45,272 nucleotides of DNA, from positions 1-45,272 of the forward strand of contig NZ_CANTZW010000032.1 in the NCBI RefSeq assembly GCF_947855115.1, read 5' to 3'. The DNA comes from an uncultured Parabacteroides sp. (GTDB taxonomy: Bacteria > Bacteroidota > Bacteroidia > Bacteroidales > Tannerellaceae). A program made the translations under genes and the position numbers. Shown piece by piece: positions 1 through 9,815 of this stretch. Under the pieces are notes generated by a model. It was not told the DNA's origin. It ran no database searches and worked only from the letters and a program-made list of their open reading frames with translations. How positions within the stretch are numbered: position 1 is the first letter of the stretch; the number at the start of each line of letters is the position of its first letter.

Positions 1-152
1 AGTTCTATCAGGACAAAAGCCTTATTCGTTAAAATTATAATCCTAACATCTTAAACACTAATAAATTAATGCCTATGTAGAAACACGCTAGCAGAACCGG
101 TTGTGCCGGAATTAAACAAAGTCATCAGTTAATCTTATAAACAAAAAAACGT

Positions 153-3100
153 ATGAAAAGAAAAAGTAAAAACATTACTTCTATCATGCATTTATGTGTC
201 GGACTATCCCTATGTTGCGGTATCACAGAAGTACAAGCTACGTCCGATAAAAATGCGGCAGGAACACCTAATTATGTTTCAGCAACAGCACAACAAACAA
301 AAAAAATCACCGGTATCATAACAGACGCCAACGGCGAACCGATTATCGGAGCGAATGTAGTAGAAAAAGGAACAACTAACGGCGTGATTTCCGGACTAGA
401 CGGAAGCTTCATGCTCGAGGTTCCCGGCAATGCGGTAATCGAAATCAGTTATATCGGCTACACACCACAAACAATCGCCTTAAAAGGGCAGACAACCCTT
501 AACGTGACACTAACAGAGGATACACAGAAAATAGACGAGGTTGTCGTAACCGCATTAGGTATCAAACGCCAGGCTCGTTCATTAGGATATTCTACCACTC
601 AAGTAGAGGGAGATGATTTCACCATGGCACGCGACCCGAATATAGGTAACGCCCTTTCCGGAAAAATCGCCGGAGTAAGCGTATCCGGTAACGCTACAGG
701 TACAGGCGGTTCCAGCCGTGTCGTAATTCGAGGTAATGCTTCTTTGACAGGAAATAACCAACCTTTATACGTAGTAGACGGGGTACCCTTCGATAATACC
801 AATATGAGTAGCGCCGGACAATACGGAGGCCTCGACTTGGGCGATGGCTTGTCTAACATCAACGCGGATGATATCGAGAGTATCCAAGTATTAAAAGGAG
901 CGGCCGCTTCCGCTTTGTATGGTTACAGGGGAGGTAACGGCGCAATCTTGATCACGACTAAATCCGGAAAGAAGAACCAACCGGTCAGCATTGATTTCAA
1001 TAACAACCTTACATTTAACACGATATACGACTATCGAGATTTCCAAAACGTATTCGGACAAGGCTCCGAAGGGCAACGCCCGTTAACAGTAGACGCTGCT
1101 AAAGCGACAGAAACATTAAGCTGGGGTGAACCGATGGACGGAGGAAAAGCCGTGAACTTCCTGGGGAATGAATACACCTACTCGCCGGTTAATAACTGGG
1201 ACAGTTTCTACCGTACAGGTATCAACAATACGACCTCCTTATCACTTAGCGGTGGCGGAGAGAAAATCACATATCGTTTCGGCGTGTCCAACATGGCGGA
1301 AAAAGGTATCCTGCCCAATGCCCATATCAATCAACAGGCATTGAACATGAACACGACATATGATATTTTAAAGAACCTTCACCTCACGGTAAACGCCAAC
1401 TACGTATTCGAGAAAAACCAAGGCCGTGCTAGCTTGTCTGATGGAAACGGTAGTACGAACGCTTCTCTGCTATATCGAGCCAATACATTCGACATCAATT
1501 GGTTGCAACGTGAGAATGAGAATTGCGACTGGGGTACTTCCGCTGATGGAAAAGAATTGATAGGAGGAACCAATGTATACTTCAACAACCCGTATTTCCT
1601 GCAATATAGAAAAGTTAATACGACCAACAAGAACCGTTTGACAGGGGGTATTACGTTGAAATACGATATTTTCGACTGGTTATATGTGCAAGGGGCCGTA
1701 ACTCGAGATGGTTATAGCTTTGAATATAGGAATGTCCAACCTTACGGAGCCGCCGCAGATGCTTCCGGTTACTTAGACGAGTACGAGAAGAATTTCTCTG
1801 AGATGAACCTGAACTACTTGATCGGTTTCAATAAGGAATTTGGAGATTGGAGCATCGGGGCTACATTAGGAGGTAACAGACAACGTAACATATTAAAACA
1901 ATGGGGTACAGACGGTAATATCAAAGGATTCTTATTCCCCGGTTTTGAAGGAGCCAATAGCGTAAGTAACCGTCTTTACAAAAAAGATTATACGGAGTAT
2001 CGGGTAAATTCTGTTTATGCGACCGCTGATTTCGGCTGGAAAAACCAATTATTCCTGAACCTAACAGGACGTAACGACTGGTTCTCTACGCTGAACCCAA
2101 ACAACAATAGCTATTTCTACCCTTCCGCAACTCTATCATGGGTATTCACCGATAGTATAGAGATGCCGGAATGGTTCACATTCGGTAAAATCAGAGGTTC
2201 TTACGCTTCTGCCTCCAATGGAACAGACCCGTACCAGAACTATTTGACATACAAAATCCAAAGTTACAAGATCAACGGAAACTCAACCGCTACGGTCAAT
2301 AACTCGTCATTACCCAACACAAACCTAAAACCGGTTCGTATATCTGAATGGGAAGTCGGCTTAAACGTAGCGTTCTTCAATAATCGTTTGTCTTTGGACG
2401 CCGCATACTACACGAAAAATACGAAAGACGATATCGCCCAAGTATCTATCAGTAACGCATCCGGTTTCTCTTCAGCGATCATGAATGTTGGCGAGATCCA
2501 GAATAACGGTGTGGAAGTCATGTTAAACGGTGTCCCTGTACACACAAAAGATTTCCAATGGAACTCTACGTTCAACATCGCTTACAACAACAGTGAGGTC
2601 AAATACTTAGGAGAAGGTGTAAAGAACCTGACTATTAACGGAGCGATCGCCCGTAGCGGTAACGTATCTGTCCAGAATATCGTAGGACAGCCATATGGCG
2701 AATTGGTAGGTTTCAAATATTTACGTGACGAAAATGGAAATATCGTTCACAAAGACGGTATACCGCAGGCTACCTCCGAGACATATAGTTTAGGTTCCGG
2801 CGTATATAAACTTACCGGTGGTTGGAGAAACGAATTCTCTTACAAAGACTGGACTCTCTCATTCTTGCTGGATTTCAAGGTCGGCGCTAAATTATTTTCC
2901 GGAACGAACTATAACCTATATTCCAACGGTTTGCACAAGAACACATTGGAAGGTCGTGGTAGCGATGGAAAAGGTACGATCGTAGGTGACGGCGTGAAGC
3001 TAGATGCCAACGGCAAATATGTACAAAACGATGTCGCGGTAACCGCACAATCTTATTGGCAAGGAATCGTCAACAATAATATCGGAGAGGAGTTTATTTA

Positions 3101-3350
3101 TAACGCCAATTTCCTGAAACTACGCGAATTGTCTCTCGGTTATACATTCCCGAAAGCATTCTTGGCTAAACAAAACGTAATCAAAGGTATTACTTTATCA
3201 TTGGTAGGGCGTAACCTCTGGACAATCATCAAGCATACGGACAATATAGATCCAGAATCCGCTTACAATAACGGCAATGGTCAGGGCCTTGAGTTAAATG
3301 GTTATCCCGCTACGAGAAGCGTTGGTTTCAACGTAAATGTTAAATTCTAA
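153..3350 (+). CDS. SusC-family TonB-dependent outer membrane transporter (no STN domain)
   Basis: This is an outer-membrane beta-barrel that imports glycan fragments together with its SusD partner, powered by TonB. An N-terminal signal peptide (about residues 1-29) is followed by a carboxypeptidase-regulatory-like beta domain (about 51-125), a TonB box around IDEVVVTALG (about 127-136), a plug domain (about 140-270) with the family's VVDGVP and GAAASALYG-type motifs, and a barrel ending in an aromatic residue (NVKF). The length of 1065 residues is usual for SusC. Unlike the second SusC in this window it lacks the N-terminal STN domain, so direct signalling to an anti-sigma factor is not expected. 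It starts the locus SusC-SusD-GH163-GH20. The 152 bases upstream hold no promoter I can name, so its regulator probably lies outside the window. The substrate cannot be read from the sequence; the neighbouring enzymes suggest N-glycan fragments. Confidence 0.95.
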   Translation: MKRKSKNITSIMHLCVGLSLCCGITEVQATSDKNAAGTPNYVSATAQQTKKITGIITDANGEPIIGANVVEKGTTNGVISGLDGSFMLEVPGNAVIEISYIGYTPQTIALKGQTTLNVTLTEDTQKIDEVVVTALGIKRQARSLGYSTTQVEGDDFTMARDPNIGNALSGKIAGVSVSGNATGTGGSSRVVIRGNASLTGNNQPLYVVDGVPFDNTNMSSAGQYGGLDLGDGLSNINADDIESIQVLKGAAASALYGYRGGNGAILITTKSGKKNQPVSIDFNNNLTFNTIYDYRDFQNVFGQGSEGQRPLTVDAAKATETLSWGEPMDGGKAVNFLGNEYTYSPVNNWDSFYRTGINNTTSLSLSGGGEKITYRFGVSNMAEKGILPNAHINQQALNMNTTYDILKNLHLTVNANYVFEKNQGRASLSDGNGSTNASLLYRANTFDINWLQRENENCDWGTSADGKELIGGTNVYFNNPYFLQYRKVNTTNKNRLTGGITLKYDIFDWLYVQGAVTRDGYSFEYRNVQPYGAAADASGYLDEYEKNFSEMNLNYLIGFNKEFGDWSIGATLGGNRQRNILKQWGTDGNIKGFLFPGFEGANSVSNRLYKKDYTEYRVNSVYATADFGWKNQLFLNLTGRNDWFSTLNPNNNSYFYPSATLSWVFTDSIEMPEWFTFGKIRGSYASASNGTDPYQNYLTYKIQSYKINGNSTATVNNSSLPNTNLKPVRISEWEVGLNVAFFNNRLSLDAAYYTKNTKDDIAQVSISNASGFSSAIMNVGEIQNNGVEVMLNGVPVHTKDFQWNSTFNIAYNNSEVKYLGEGVKNLTINGAIARSGNVSVQNIVGQPYGELVGFKYLRDENGNIVHKDGIPQATSETYSLGSGVYKLTGGWRNEFSYKDWTLSFLLDFKVGAKLFSGTNYNLYSNGLHKNTLEGRGSDGKGTIVGDGVKLDANGKYVQNDVAVTAQSYWQGIVNNNIGEEFIYNANFLKLRELSLGYTFPKAFLAKQNVIKGITLSLVGRNLWTIIKHTDNIDPESAYNNGNGQGLELNGYPATRSVGFNVNVKF

Positions 3351-3370
3351 ATAAAAGGAGAAAAGACGAT

Positions 3371-4975
3371 ATGAGAAAAACTATATTTTATGCCTTGACA
3401 ACACTTACCTGTCTTGCGGGTATGACTAGTTGCAGTGATTTTGACGACGTGAACAACGATCCGGAACAGATACTAGACGAGACGATGGACTACCGCATCA
3501 TGTTCACCAGCGTAGTAGCCCAAGCTTGTGGCTCGGACTGGGATGTATGGCGTAACGGTTTAATTTATGGGGCCAACATGATGCAACATACATCTTCGGT
3601 AGACTGGCAACACGGAATATTTTATACTTATTCCGACAGTTACAATTCTGCCTATTGGGATGCGCTTTACAGCGGCGACCGAGGTGTCTTACGCGACGTA
3701 ATCTTAATCATGAACTCGTGGAAAGATAAGGAAGGATATGAGAATGAATATCAAATGTGTCGTATCATACGTGCCTATATGTTCCATCGTATGACCGACT
3801 TATATGGAGATATTCCCTATTCGGAAGCCTCTCACGCATATGATCAGAACATCCTTTACCCGAAATATGATACACAAGAATACATTTATAACGACCTATT
3901 GAAAGAATTGGATGAGGCACAGGCAGCCATTGACCCATCGCGGCCGGCGGCGATGACGAACCAAGACCTGATTTATGGAGGAGATGCCTCGAAATGGAAA
4001 AAGTTTGCCAATTCTTTAATGTTACGTATCGCGATGCGATTGACAAAGGTAGATCCGGCAACCGCACAGACATGGGTGAAGAAAGCAGTTTCCAATGGAT
4101 TATTCACCAGCGCGGACGACAACGCCATGGTTAAGCATCCGGACGGCTCCGGCCTTGATGATGGTTCTGAACCTTACGGAAAAGTATTCACGCATGAAGA
4201 TCCTCAAGCATTCTATATGAGCGACTATTTCATCAACATGCTGAAAGATACAAACGATCCTCGCTTGGCCTTGATCGCTACCGTTTGTGAAAACCCGGGA
4301 GAAAAATGGGAAGGTAGTTTCGATTTCGGAGATACGACCCCTGAAAAACAGGTAGGATTACCCATAGGCTATGACCTGAAAGGTGGTGAATGGGATTTAT
4401 CCAAGGCCCCCGGTTATCCAGGCGCCGAGTGGAGAAGCTACTATTCTTTACCTAATCGTTACACTTATGCCCGCCCAGATGTTCCGACAATGCTGGTTAC
4501 TTATACAGAGAATCAACTGTTATTGGCAGAAGCTGCTTACCGGGGTTGGGTAACAGAGAAGAGCGTAAAGGAGTATTATGAAGAAGGGGTAAGAGCGGCT
4601 ATGCAACAATTTTCCGTATATACCGCCGCGAAGGATCTGTATAATAAGTATCTGACATCCTCGGCTATAGATACTTACTTAAAAGAGAATCCGTTCGATA
4701 TGAACAAGGCTCTTGAGCAAATCAATACTCAATATTATATCACGACCTTCTGCGATGAGTATGAGACATTTGCCAATTGGCGCCGCACTGGTTACCCGGT
4801 ATTAACACCGGTTAATAAGGGATATTCCACTTGTGTAACCAACGGTACGATCCCACGTCGTTTCACATATCCGACAACCGAGTCGCAGGTAAACGCCACC
4901 AATTATAAAGAAGCCGTATCCAGGTTGTCTGGTGGAGATGTCATGACATCACGTGTATGGTGGGATAAAGAATAA
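3371..4975 (+). CDS. SusD/RagB-family glycan-binding lipoprotein (SusD-like type 2)
   Basis: This surface lipoprotein forms the lid of the SusC pore and captures glycan. A lipoprotein signal ends in a Cys at residue 21 (GMTSC), followed by SDFDDVNNDPE, typical of the SusD-like group 2 family. The Trp- and Tyr-rich first half (about 60-100) and the TPR-like helical segment with MCRIIRAYMFHRMTDLYGDIPYSEA (about 128-152) match the family, and the 534-residue length is normal. It starts 20 bases after the susC stop, with an AAAGGAG-type ribosome binding site. A terminator-like hairpin follows it, so the glycosidases downstream may be transcribed at a lower level or from read-through. Ligand specificity is not predictable from sequence. 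Confidence 0.93.
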   Translation: MRKTIFYALTTLTCLAGMTSCSDFDDVNNDPEQILDETMDYRIMFTSVVAQACGSDWDVWRNGLIYGANMMQHTSSVDWQHGIFYTYSDSYNSAYWDALYSGDRGVLRDVILIMNSWKDKEGYENEYQMCRIIRAYMFHRMTDLYGDIPYSEASHAYDQNILYPKYDTQEYIYNDLLKELDEAQAAIDPSRPAAMTNQDLIYGGDASKWKKFANSLMLRIAMRLTKVDPATAQTWVKKAVSNGLFTSADDNAMVKHPDGSGLDDGSEPYGKVFTHEDPQAFYMSDYFINMLKDTNDPRLALIATVCENPGEKWEGSFDFGDTTPEKQVGLPIGYDLKGGEWDLSKAPGYPGAEWRSYYSLPNRYTYARPDVPTMLVTYTENQLLLAEAAYRGWVTEKSVKEYYEEGVRAAMQQFSVYTAAKDLYNKYLTSSAIDTYLKENPFDMNKALEQINTQYYITTFCDEYETFANWRRTGYPVLTPVNKGYSTCVTNGTIPRRFTYPTTESQVNATNYKEAVSRLSGGDVMTSRVWWDKE

Positions 4976-5001
4976 TCTCAGCAACTACCAAATATCCAAA
5001 T

Positions 5002-5033
5002 AACCGGTCCCTAAAAAGACCGGTTGTTTTTTA
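5002..5033 (+). terminator. Rho-independent terminator after SusD
   Basis: An 8-bp perfect stem, AACCGGTC (5002-5009) pairing with GACCGGTT (5018-5025), encloses an 8-base loop and is followed by GTTTTTTATTT. It separates the SusC/SusD pair from the glycosidase genes, which probably gives different expression of transport and hydrolysis genes. Confidence 0.8.
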
Positions 5034-5092
5034 TTTACTCATATCCCCTCGCCCTATCCGGCCCGACCGGGGAATAATCTAAAATAAATATC

Positions 5093-7291
5093 ATGAAACG
5101 ATTTATTCAACACCTGAGTTTATGTGTGCTGGCTTTATCTTGTACACTAAACGTAAAGGCTCAACTAACGATTGTAAAAGACAAGAAAGCCTACTCTCGC
5201 ATCATCCTGAAAGAAAAAACAAACGTAAACGAGCAAGCCGCAAATTTATTACAAGACTTCATTAAACGAATCAGTGAGGCCACATTACCAATTGCCACCG
5301 ATACGAAAGCCCGAAAAGGTGATATCCTGATCGGTTCCGGAAATACCGGAAACATAGGAGAGGATGGCTTCTCTTTACAAACTGAGAACGATCAGCTACA
5401 CATTTATAGCGGGGGTGGGAAAGGTGCGATCTACGGAGTTGTCACCTTGCTGGAACAATATTTGGGTGTCTCTTATTATGCCAAAGACTCCTATACGCTA
5501 ACTACAAGACCGACGATTACCCTCCCGGCTATCCATCGGGCAGAAACTCCCGCTTTTCGTTATCGCCAGACCTGGAGCTATAACAACGATGACCCGATCT
5601 ACAAAATGTGGTTTCGTCTGGAAGAGCCAAGCGATCTATTTATAGAGAATATGTGGGTACATACCTTCAACCGTATCCTTTCTTCCGACGTATTTGGCAA
5701 GAAACATCCTAAATATTACTCATTCATCAACGGGAAACACCGTCCGGGGCACAATAGCCAATGGTGTCTTACCAACCCCGACGTATTCGATGCTGTTGTT
5801 TATCAACTGGATTCTATCTTTAAGGTACATCCTGATATGAAGATGATCTCTGTCAGCCAAAACGATGGTAACAATACGAATTGTTCCTGCCCGGCCTGTA
5901 AAGCGGTCGATGAGTACGAAGGCTCACCCTCCGGCAACATCATCCGTTTTTTAAACAAACTGGCAGAACGTTTTCCGGACAAGGAGTTCTCCACGTTGGC
6001 TTATCTTTATTCTATGCAGCCCCCCAAGCACGTAAAACCACTCCCCAATGTCAACATCATGCTATGTGACATAGATTGCAAACGGGAGGTTCCTCTGACA
6101 GACAACGCTTCCGGCCAGGAGTTCATGAAAGCCCTAGAAGGATGGTCTAAAATATCCAATAACATCTTTGTGTGGGATTATGGGATCAATTTCGATAATA
6201 TTATCTCGCCATTCCCCAATTTCCATATCTTACAAAAGAACATGCAATTATTCAGGAAAAACCATGCCACAATGCTTTTCTCGCAAGTAAACGGTATCAA
6301 AGGTGGGGATTTCTCTGAGATGCGGGCTTATATGATCGCTAAATTAATGTGGAACCCATACCAAAACGCAGATTCTCTCATGCGTACTTTCATGGACGGA
6401 TATTACGGAAAAGCCGCACCTTACCTCTATCAATACCAGAAGATCATGCAAGGAGCCCTGCTCGCCAGCGGACAACCGTTATGGATATACGATTCTCCAA
6501 TCTCCCATAAAAACGGAATGCTGAAACCGGCTTTGCTAAAAACCTACAACGAGCTATTCGATCTAGCGGAACGGGAGGTAGCTCAAGACACACTCCTTTT
6601 GCATCGTGTACAACAATCCCGTCTTTCCCTCCAATACGCGGAACTGGAGATCGCACGTACGCAAACGGAAACAGACAAAACAAAAGTTCGCGAATTACTG
6701 GATTTATTTAAGCAACGTACGCTCCATTTTGGTATCGCTACCCTGAACGAGCAAAAAAACACACCCGATAAATATTGTGATTTATACGAGAAACGTTTTC
6801 TTCCGCAAGCTGAACCCAATAAAGCGGCCAATGCCAAACTTACGTGGATCATTCCTCCGCACGACCGTTACAAGGCGCTGGGGGAGACGGCTTTGACCGA
6901 CTGCCTGTTTGGAGGAACAACTTACGTAGAAAGCTGGGTAGGCTGGAACGGTACAGACGGCGCTTTCATCCTCGACATGGGAGAGGAAAAAGATTTCTCG
7001 CGGATCGAGACCGATTTCCTACATCAATTGGGAGGATGGGTCTTACTGCCTCATAGCGTTACTTATTCCGTATCTTCCGATAACCAGACATTCCACCCCT
7101 TCGGATCTTACACCTTTACAGAAGACCGGGACCTACAAGTAAAATTCGTAAGCAGTACGGTTCAATCAAGAAAAAACATCAAAGCTCGTTATATAAAAGT
7201 AGAGGTTAAAGGGATCGGTTTATGCCCGGCTTGGCATTATGGAGTCGGTTATCCGGCTTGGTTTTTCATAGATGAAGTAAGCGTATATTAA
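5093..7291 (+). CDS. DUF4838 glycoside hydrolase, GH163-type (endo-beta-N-acetylglucosaminidase candidate)
   Basis: The 732-residue protein has an Sec-type signal peptide (about 1-23, ending VKA-Q), an N-terminal alpha/beta domain like those preceding GH20 and GH67 catalytic domains (about 25-145, including GDILIGSGN and GAIYGVVTLLEQYLGV), and a central DUF4838 domain (about 150-430). That domain shows the characteristic WVHTFNR, SVSQNDG and CSCPACKAVDEYEGSPSGN stretches. The C-terminal 120 residues (about 610-732) resemble an F5/8 type C (discoidin) carbohydrate-binding fold ending in a KARYIKVEV strand. As I recall, the DUF4838 family founded CAZy GH163, whose characterised Bacteroides member cleaves complex N-glycans between the core GlcNAc residues. 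That assignment is family knowledge and is not proven here. The neighbouring GH20 and SusC/D genes support an N-glycan role. Confidence 0.85.
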   Translation: MKRFIQHLSLCVLALSCTLNVKAQLTIVKDKKAYSRIILKEKTNVNEQAANLLQDFIKRISEATLPIATDTKARKGDILIGSGNTGNIGEDGFSLQTENDQLHIYSGGGKGAIYGVVTLLEQYLGVSYYAKDSYTLTTRPTITLPAIHRAETPAFRYRQTWSYNNDDPIYKMWFRLEEPSDLFIENMWVHTFNRILSSDVFGKKHPKYYSFINGKHRPGHNSQWCLTNPDVFDAVVYQLDSIFKVHPDMKMISVSQNDGNNTNCSCPACKAVDEYEGSPSGNIIRFLNKLAERFPDKEFSTLAYLYSMQPPKHVKPLPNVNIMLCDIDCKREVPLTDNASGQEFMKALEGWSKISNNIFVWDYGINFDNIISPFPNFHILQKNMQLFRKNHATMLFSQVNGIKGGDFSEMRAYMIAKLMWNPYQNADSLMRTFMDGYYGKAAPYLYQYQKIMQGALLASGQPLWIYDSPISHKNGMLKPALLKTYNELFDLAEREVAQDTLLLHRVQQSRLSLQYAELEIARTQTETDKTKVRELLDLFKQRTLHFGIATLNEQKNTPDKYCDLYEKRFLPQAEPNKAANAKLTWIIPPHDRYKALGETALTDCLFGGTTYVESWVGWNGTDGAFILDMGEEKDFSRIETDFLHQLGGWVLLPHSVTYSVSSDNQTFHPFGSYTFTEDRDLQVKFVSSTVQSRKNIKARYIKVEVKGIGLCPAWHYGVGYPAWFFIDEVSVY

Positions 7292-7310
7292 AATAACAGG
7301 AGATGAAAAA

Positions 7311-9623
7311 ATGAGAAAATTATTTATAGGTATATTGGGGTTAGTTTTTTCTATAGGACTCATGTCCGGATGTAAAAAAACTCCCGATATGGCCACGAGC
7401 GATTACCGGATAGTACCCTTACCCCATTCAATAGAACCTCAAAAAGGAAGCCCTTTTATACTGACGGCCTCTACCGGCATCGTTTATCCACGGGGAAACG
7501 AATCGCTAAGACAAACAGCTTGCTTCTTGGCTCATTATATCCAAGAGACATACGGCTTCACGCCAGAGGTAAAAGAGGGAGAAGCCCAGCCTAACTGTAT
7601 AAATCTGGTGACAGACAATACGGAGGTTCTACCCGAAGAAGGTTATCTATTGGATATATGTAAAAGAAACATCGTTATTACGGCCCGTTCGGGCGCCGGT
7701 TTTTTCTATGGCATACAAACCTTACGTAAATCAATGCCAGTAACCGACCAAAAAAAGCTCTGTTTCCCGGCCATCCGTATCAAAGATGAGCCCAGATTCC
7801 GGTACAGAGGGGCACATTTGGATGTAGGACGTCATTTTTTTTCGGTCGATTTCATCAAAAAATATATCGATATACTGGCGCTTCACAATCTCAATACATT
7901 TCATTGGCATCTGACGGAAGACCAAGGTTGGCGTATCGAAATCAAAAAATACCCGCGGTTGACCGAGATCGGTTCCAAACGTAAGGAGTCACTCCTGAAT
8001 GATGGCTCCGGAAAATACGATGGCACACCTTATGGAGGATTTTATACGCAAGACGAGATACGGGATATTATACGTTACGCAGCAGATCGTTATATCACTA
8101 TCATCCCAGAAATAGATATGCCCGGTCATATTACTTCTGCCTTAGCAGCTTATCCGGAACTAGGTTGCAACGGAGGTCCTTATGAGGTAGCGACCTCTTA
8201 CGGGGTCCATAAGGATGTCTTATGCGTCGGTAACGAACAATCCCTGCGTTTCATGAAAGATGTCTTATCCGAGGTAATAGATATCTTCCCTTCCCGCTAC
8301 ATACACGTGGGAGGAGATGAATGCCCACACGACCGATGGTTACACTGTCCTAAATGCCAAGCCCTGATCCGCAAGAATAACTGGAAGGCTGCCGATGGGC
8401 ATAAACCCGAAGATAGACTTCAAAGTTATTTCATAGCCGAAATAGAAAAATTCGTAAATAGTAAAGGACGGAAAATCATCGGATGGGACGAGATATTGGA
8501 GGGAGGACTAACTCCCAATGCGACTGTCATGTCATGGAGAGGAACAGAAAATGGTGTGAAAGCCGCCGGGGAGGGACATGACGTGATTATGACTCCCGCA
8601 GGAATCACTTACCTTAGCAGCCGGCAGTTGGAAGAATTGGATGGGAACCGGAACATCCGTCGTATTTACGACTTCGACGTAGTACCGGACACATTATCCG
8701 AAACAGCGGCCAGACATATCATCGGGATACAAGCTTGTCTATGGTCTGAGAGGATAAATACGCCCCAACGAGCAGAATACCTACTCTTGCCGCATCTAGC
8801 CGCATTGAGCGAGCTGGCTTGGTCTGATCCGGGGCAACATGATTTCAACGCTTTTATGGAACGTCTCTACCGGTTGATACCGATCTACGACAAAAATGAT
8901 TACACATACTCGAGACAGGTCTTCCAAATCACGGAAGATTTTCACGTGGATACGGTACATAACATCCTCGAAGCCTCCTTTTCTACCATCGGACAACGTC
9001 CCATCTATTACACATTAGACGGGAGCCTCCCGGATACATCCTCGCTTCTCTACACAGGGCCTATACAGATCAAGAAGGAGGCTAAACTACAGGCGGCCGT
9101 AATCACGCCGGATGATACCAGCGATATATTCACTGAGCAAATCCACGTCAATAAGGCAACCTTCAAACCCGCCTGGTTAGCCAATCCTCCACACAAGGAT
9201 TATACGTTCGGAGGAGTCAGTACCCTGACGGACGGGTTATCTGGTAACCTAAATTATAACACTGGCAGATGGCTCGGTTTCCTAAAAGATATGGACTTGA
9301 CCGTAGACCTGCTCACCCCTACCCAGATATCTTCAGTGTCTCTCACCGTCAATGTATCGAAAGGGGCAGCGGTAATGGATGCCACAGGCCTGGAAGTATG
9401 GTGCTCGGACGATAAGAAAACCTTCCGCAAGCTAGCGTCTGCCGTTTACCCTGTCTTGAGAAAAGAAGATAAAGATGGTATTTATACTCACTCTCTTTTC
9501 TTCACCGAAACCCAAGCGCGATATATACGTGTCATCGCAAAGGTTACCCCTCGATTACCCGCTTGGCATATGTGGCCTGGCAACCCGGCTTTCTTATTTG
9601 TAGACGAGGTCTGTATAAACTAA
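7311..9623 (+). CDS. GH20 beta-N-acetylhexosaminidase lipoprotein
   Basis: This enzyme removes terminal beta-linked GlcNAc or GalNAc by substrate-assisted catalysis. The signal peptide ends in a lipobox Cys at residue 21 (GLMSGC). A GH20b-type N-terminal domain (about 32-155) precedes the TIM-barrel (about 160-520), which contains HWHLTEDQGWRIEIKKYP, PEIDMPGH and the signature HVGGDECPHDRW. In that signature D336 and E337 are the expected polarising and acid/base residues. The barrel continues with WDEI, SWRG and LWSE motifs. A chitobiase-like beta domain (about 545-610) and an F5/8 type C-like domain (about 630-770) follow. The gene starts 19 bases after the GH163-type gene and is probably co-transcribed with it, so the two likely act on the same glycan, the GH20 trimming antenna GlcNAc. 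Confidence 0.95.
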   Translation: MRKLFIGILGLVFSIGLMSGCKKTPDMATSDYRIVPLPHSIEPQKGSPFILTASTGIVYPRGNESLRQTACFLAHYIQETYGFTPEVKEGEAQPNCINLVTDNTEVLPEEGYLLDICKRNIVITARSGAGFFYGIQTLRKSMPVTDQKKLCFPAIRIKDEPRFRYRGAHLDVGRHFFSVDFIKKYIDILALHNLNTFHWHLTEDQGWRIEIKKYPRLTEIGSKRKESLLNDGSGKYDGTPYGGFYTQDEIRDIIRYAADRYITIIPEIDMPGHITSALAAYPELGCNGGPYEVATSYGVHKDVLCVGNEQSLRFMKDVLSEVIDIFPSRYIHVGGDECPHDRWLHCPKCQALIRKNNWKAADGHKPEDRLQSYFIAEIEKFVNSKGRKIIGWDEILEGGLTPNATVMSWRGTENGVKAAGEGHDVIMTPAGITYLSSRQLEELDGNRNIRRIYDFDVVPDTLSETAARHIIGIQACLWSERINTPQRAEYLLLPHLAALSELAWSDPGQHDFNAFMERLYRLIPIYDKNDYTYSRQVFQITEDFHVDTVHNILEASFSTIGQRPIYYTLDGSLPDTSSLLYTGPIQIKKEAKLQAAVITPDDTSDIFTEQIHVNKATFKPAWLANPPHKDYTFGGVSTLTDGLSGNLNYNTGRWLGFLKDMDLTVDLLTPTQISSVSLTVNVSKGAAVMDATGLEVWCSDDKKTFRKLASAVYPVLRKEDKDGIYTHSLFFTETQARYIRVIAKVTPRLPAWHMWPGNPAFLFVDEVCIN

Positions 9624-9700
9624 ATAAAAATCCTTTTCAAAAGGAAACATTTTTTATACACGAAGAAGGTTCCATTTAATATATATTATATCTAAAACCC

Positions 9701-9731
9701 TTGACAAAAAGGTCTTACAGGCTTATCTTTG
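9701..9731 (+). promoter_or_regulatory. Housekeeping promoter of small RNA 1
   Basis: TTGACA begins at 9701 and TATCTTTG spans 9724-9731, with 20 bases between TTG and TA. This fits the Bacteroidetes primary sigma consensus (TTG, 19-21 bases, TAnnTTTG). No gene follows on this strand, because the next CDS is convergent, so the promoter must serve a non-coding RNA. Confidence 0.8.
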
Positions 9732-9737
9732 CACTGT

Positions 9738-9815
9738 GGTTTTTTCATAATAGTATTAGATTTAAGGTTAACAAAGTTTGATTAGGGCTTGTCGTGAGAC
9801 AGGCTTTAATTATTT
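9738..9815 (+). ncRNA. Small RNA 1, paralogue of the RNA at 13.89 kb
   Basis: The predicted transcript begins about 7 bases after the promoter and ends in a hairpin with loop GTGA (stem arms about 9784-9793 and 9798-9807) followed by a T-rich run, which can terminate transcription. It shares with the second copy an opening T tract, CATA, GTATT, TTTAAGGTTAACAA (about 9761-9774) and the CGTGAG hairpin loop. The stem pairs next to the loop differ between copies but still pair, which supports an RNA structure. It contains no credible open reading frame. Its 3' end meets the end of convergent dprA. It resembles a multi-copy small RNA family I believe exists in Bacteroidales; I cannot confirm the family name. 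Confidence 0.6.

Noticed and set aside
4310..4318. GGTAGTTT inside the first susD as a further ECF site
   Set aside because: It lies within coding sequence and lacks AATTGTAT at the required distance.
9738..9815. Small RNA 1 considered as a dprA terminator only
   Set aside because: The promoter upstream and the second copy with a separate terminator show that it is a transcribed unit; the hairpin may additionally terminate dprA from the other side.
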